Below, piece after piece: positions 62,282 through 64,000 of a stretch of 64,000 nt of DNA. A model generated the notes under the pieces. It searched no databases, was not told the DNA's origin, and saw nothing but the letters and a program-made list of their open reading frames with translations. The position numbers were made by a program, and so were the translations under genes. Numbering within the stretch: the first letter of the stretch is position 1; each line of letters starts with the position of its first letter. The DNA lies in assembly GCF_029318685.1 (NCBI RefSeq), contig NZ_CP119677.1, positions 1,302,001 through 1,366,000 on the forward strand. The letters run 5' to 3'. This DNA is from Ruminiclostridium papyrosolvens DSM 2782 (GTDB lineage: Bacteria; Bacillota; Clostridia; Acetivibrionales; DSM-1351).

Positions 62282-63661
62282 CTAAAGCAACGAACTTATA
62301 AAGGCTTTTGCTTTTTCAAGGGCCTTTTCTTCAGTTTCTCGTGCAGGGCCTCCAACCAGCTTTCTGCCGGAAACACATTTTTCCAGACTTATCTCAGTGT
62401 ATACGTCCTCCTGAATTTTATCTGAAAAGCTTTTGAATTCATCCATTGACATATCATCAATAGCCTTGTTATTTTCAATACAATAAAGAACCATCTTTCC
62501 GATTATTTCATGGGCACTTCTAAAAGGTATACCCTTTTTTACAAGATAGTCTGCAATGTCTGTTGCATTTGTAAAACCACCCTGAGCAGCCTTGTACATA
62601 TTAGCCTTGCGAACTTTCATGGTGTCAATCATATTTGAAAAAACAGGCAGACACATTTTTACGGTATCCACAGCATCAAATATTGCCTCTTTGTCCTCCT
62701 GCATATCCTTGTTGTATGCCAGAGGCAGGGATTTCATTACAGTGAGCAAAGTCATGAGACTTCCGTAAACTCTGCCTGTCTTACCCCTTGCAAGCTCCGC
62801 AACATCCGGGTTTTTCTTCTGGGGCATAATACTAGACCCTGTACTGTAGGCGTCATCCAGTTCAACAAAACTGAATTCATGTGAGGACCAGAGGATAATT
62901 TCTTCGCTTAATCTGCTGAGATGCATCATAAGTATTGATAAACCGGAAGCAAGTTCAATAGCAAAGTCTCTGTCGCTGACACCGTCAAGACTGTTTTGAG
63001 TAACATCGTCAAAGCCCAATTCCTGAGCAACCATGTACCTGTCCAGAGGGTAAGTAGTTCCTGCAAGAGCACCCGAGCCAAGAGGGAGTATGTTCAATCT
63101 GGAATAGCAGTCACAAAGTCTTTGGTAATCCCTTTTGAACATCTCGAAATAAGCCATCATATGATGAGCCAGTGTAATTGGCTGGGCTCTTTGCAGATGA
63201 GTGTAACCCGGCATAATAGTGTCAAGATTTGCTTCCGAAATCTTGACAAGAGTACCTAGAAAAACCGCAACCATTTCTTTTATTGCAGTTATTTCGTCTC
63301 TCAGATACATACGGATATCCAAAGCAACCTGATCATTTCTGCTTCTTCCTGTGTGGAGCTTCTTTCCTGTGTCTCCGATTCTTGATATGAGAATTTTTTC
63401 AATATTCATATGAATATCTTCAGCATCAATCTCAAAATCAATTTTTCCGGCTTCTATATCAATTAAAATATCTTTAAGAGTACTTTGAATCAGACTGCTT
63501 TCATCAGCAGAAATAATTCCGCATTTTCCAAGCATATTTGCGTGGGCGATGCTGCCCAGAATATCGTGCCTGTACATTCTGCTGTCAAAGCGTATGGAAG
63601 AGTTAAAATCATCCACCAGTTTGTCTGTTCCTTTTGCAAATCTACCGCCCCAAAGTTTCAT
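62282..63661 (-). CDS. argH: Argininosuccinate lyase
   Basis: A 459-residue ArgH that splits argininosuccinate into arginine and fumarate. [18 protein letters not shown] at the N-terminus, [14 protein letters not shown], and the fumarase-superfamily loop [16 protein letters not shown] are all present. ATG 63661 is chosen because GAGGTG lies 8 bases upstream; an ATG 15 bases earlier lacks this spacing. It follows argG on the minus strand. Confidence 0.97.
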   Translation of the reverse strand: MKLWGGRFAKGTDKLVDDFNSSIRFDSRMYRHDILGSIAHANMLGKCGIISADESSLIQSTLKDILIDIEAGKIDFEIDAEDIHMNIEKILISRIGDTGKKLHTGRSRNDQVALDIRMYLRDEITAIKEMVAVFLGTLVKISEANLDTIMPGYTHLQRAQPITLAHHMMAYFEMFKRDYQRLCDCYSRLNILPLGSGALAGTTYPLDRYMVAQELGFDDVTQNSLDGVSDRDFAIELASGLSILMMHLSRLSEEIILWSSHEFSFVELDDAYSTGSSIMPQKKNPDVAELARGKTGRVYGSLMTLLTVMKSLPLAYNKDMQEDKEAIFDAVDTVKMCLPVFSNMIDTMKVRKANMYKAAQGGFTNATDIADYLVKKGIPFRSAHEIIGKMVLYCIENNKAIDDMSMDEFKSFSDKIQEDVYTEISLEKCVSGRKLVGGPARETEEKALEKAKAFISSLL

Positions 63662-63706
63662 AATTATACACCTCAATTAAAGTAGGATTAAAAATCTAAA
63701 ATATTA

Positions 63707-63772
63707 AACAAGGGCATACCTGCATAATCAAGAGGTCTTTTGAAACCCAATGGTCTACCGGTATGCCTTGTT
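63707..63772 (-). repeat. Long hairpin between argG and argH
   Basis: AACAAGGGCATACC and GGTATGCCTTGTT form a 13-bp stem with one bulged base, enclosing about 39 bases. On the minus strand it is followed only by a weak T-rich stretch, so it may protect or partly terminate the argG transcript. Confidence 0.55.
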
Positions 63773-63810
63773 CTATGTGAATATTCTTTTATTACAAAAT
63801 ATTCTTAATT

Positions 63811-64000
63811 CTATTTGATATCTTTGTTTTGCAGCATTTGAGCCCTAACCTTCATCGGAAGACCAAAGAGGTTAATAAAGCCTTCTGCATCCTTTTGATT
63901 GTAAACTTCGTCTTTACTGAAGGTAGCAATTTCTTCACTGTACAGGGAGTATTCTGATTTAGCGCCTGCAGGCATACAATTACCTTTGTAAAGCTTCAGT
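63811..64000 (-). CDS. argG: Argininosuccinate synthase, C-terminal end
   Basis: The last 62 residues of ArgG, cut by the window edge. [38 protein letters not shown] and VRAQM are typical of its C-terminus. The enzyme condenses citrulline and aspartate; argH follows. Confidence 0.93.
   Translation of the reverse strand, partial: LKLYKGNCMPAGAKSEYSLYSEEIATFSKDEVYNQKDAEGFINLFGLPMKVRAQMLQNKDIK

Overview
The window looks like a low-GC Gram-positive chromosome from the class Clostridia, probably a Ruminiclostridium-like cellulolytic or soil clostridium. This is inferred from AT-rich intergenic DNA, strong AGGAGG ribosome sites, a tyrosyl T-box, S-layer-homology proteins, an L27 with a Prp-cleaved N-terminal extension, and the gene families present. 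About sixty genes are supported. I saw no rRNA, tRNA, insertion sequence, phage gene or CRISPR array.

Region by region: 1-3.6 kb holds the end of an RNase E/G gene and the rplU-prp-rpmA-obg-yhbY ribosome block. 3.6-8.8 kb has a DUF4364 protein, a small Fe-S protein and a folate operon (folE, an HD phosphohydrolase, folP, folB, folK) ending in cobO. 8.8-17.3 kb carries glgA, small stress or envelope proteins, a PP2C-LysM protein, a PepSY/SLH-type protein and a polysaccharide deacetylase. 17.6-21 kb has two small unknowns, a GNAT gene behind a structured leader, a TetR regulator and T-box-controlled tyrS.

From 21.5 kb on, most of the window concerns transition metals and corrinoids. 21.5-24.9 kb (minus) is a CobW GTPase, a CobW-permease fusion and a TIGR03943 protein. 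25.8-29.6 kb is a TetR regulator and an ABC exporter. 29.7-35.9 kb holds two divergent ferrous iron (Feo) loci plus a DtxR-type regulator. They share a 16-bp palindrome, GTTAG-N6-CTAAC, found six times and also in front of the ABC exporter. 36-41.4 kb is a NikABCDE-like importer and a small His/Cys protein. 41.6-44.3 kb is a CbiM/NikM-CbiQ-CbiO importer. 44.6-47.7 kb is B12-dependent methionine synthase with a separately encoded reactivation domain.

47.8-57.6 kb begins with a cobalamin riboswitch and a YezD-like gene. It continues with three secreted DUF4430 (transcobalamin-like) proteins, one an S-layer-anchored 1273-residue giant, and a complete ECF transporter. I read this as a surface corrinoid-capture and import system. 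57.8-62.2 kb is an FmdE-like protein, an iron-complex-type ABC importer and a methyltransferase. The window ends in argH and the 3' end of argG (minus).

The two most notable observations are: (1) the operons starting at 36.2 kb (Nik-like) and 57.8 kb (FmdE-ABC) share a homologous promoter-leader-terminator module with a covarying 6-bp stem capped by AUGAA, and a weaker relative with two AUGAA hairpins precedes cbiM; this may be an unrecognised metal- or cofactor-responsive riboswitch; (2) the transcobalamin-like surface proteins linked to an ECF transporter behind a cobalamin riboswitch.
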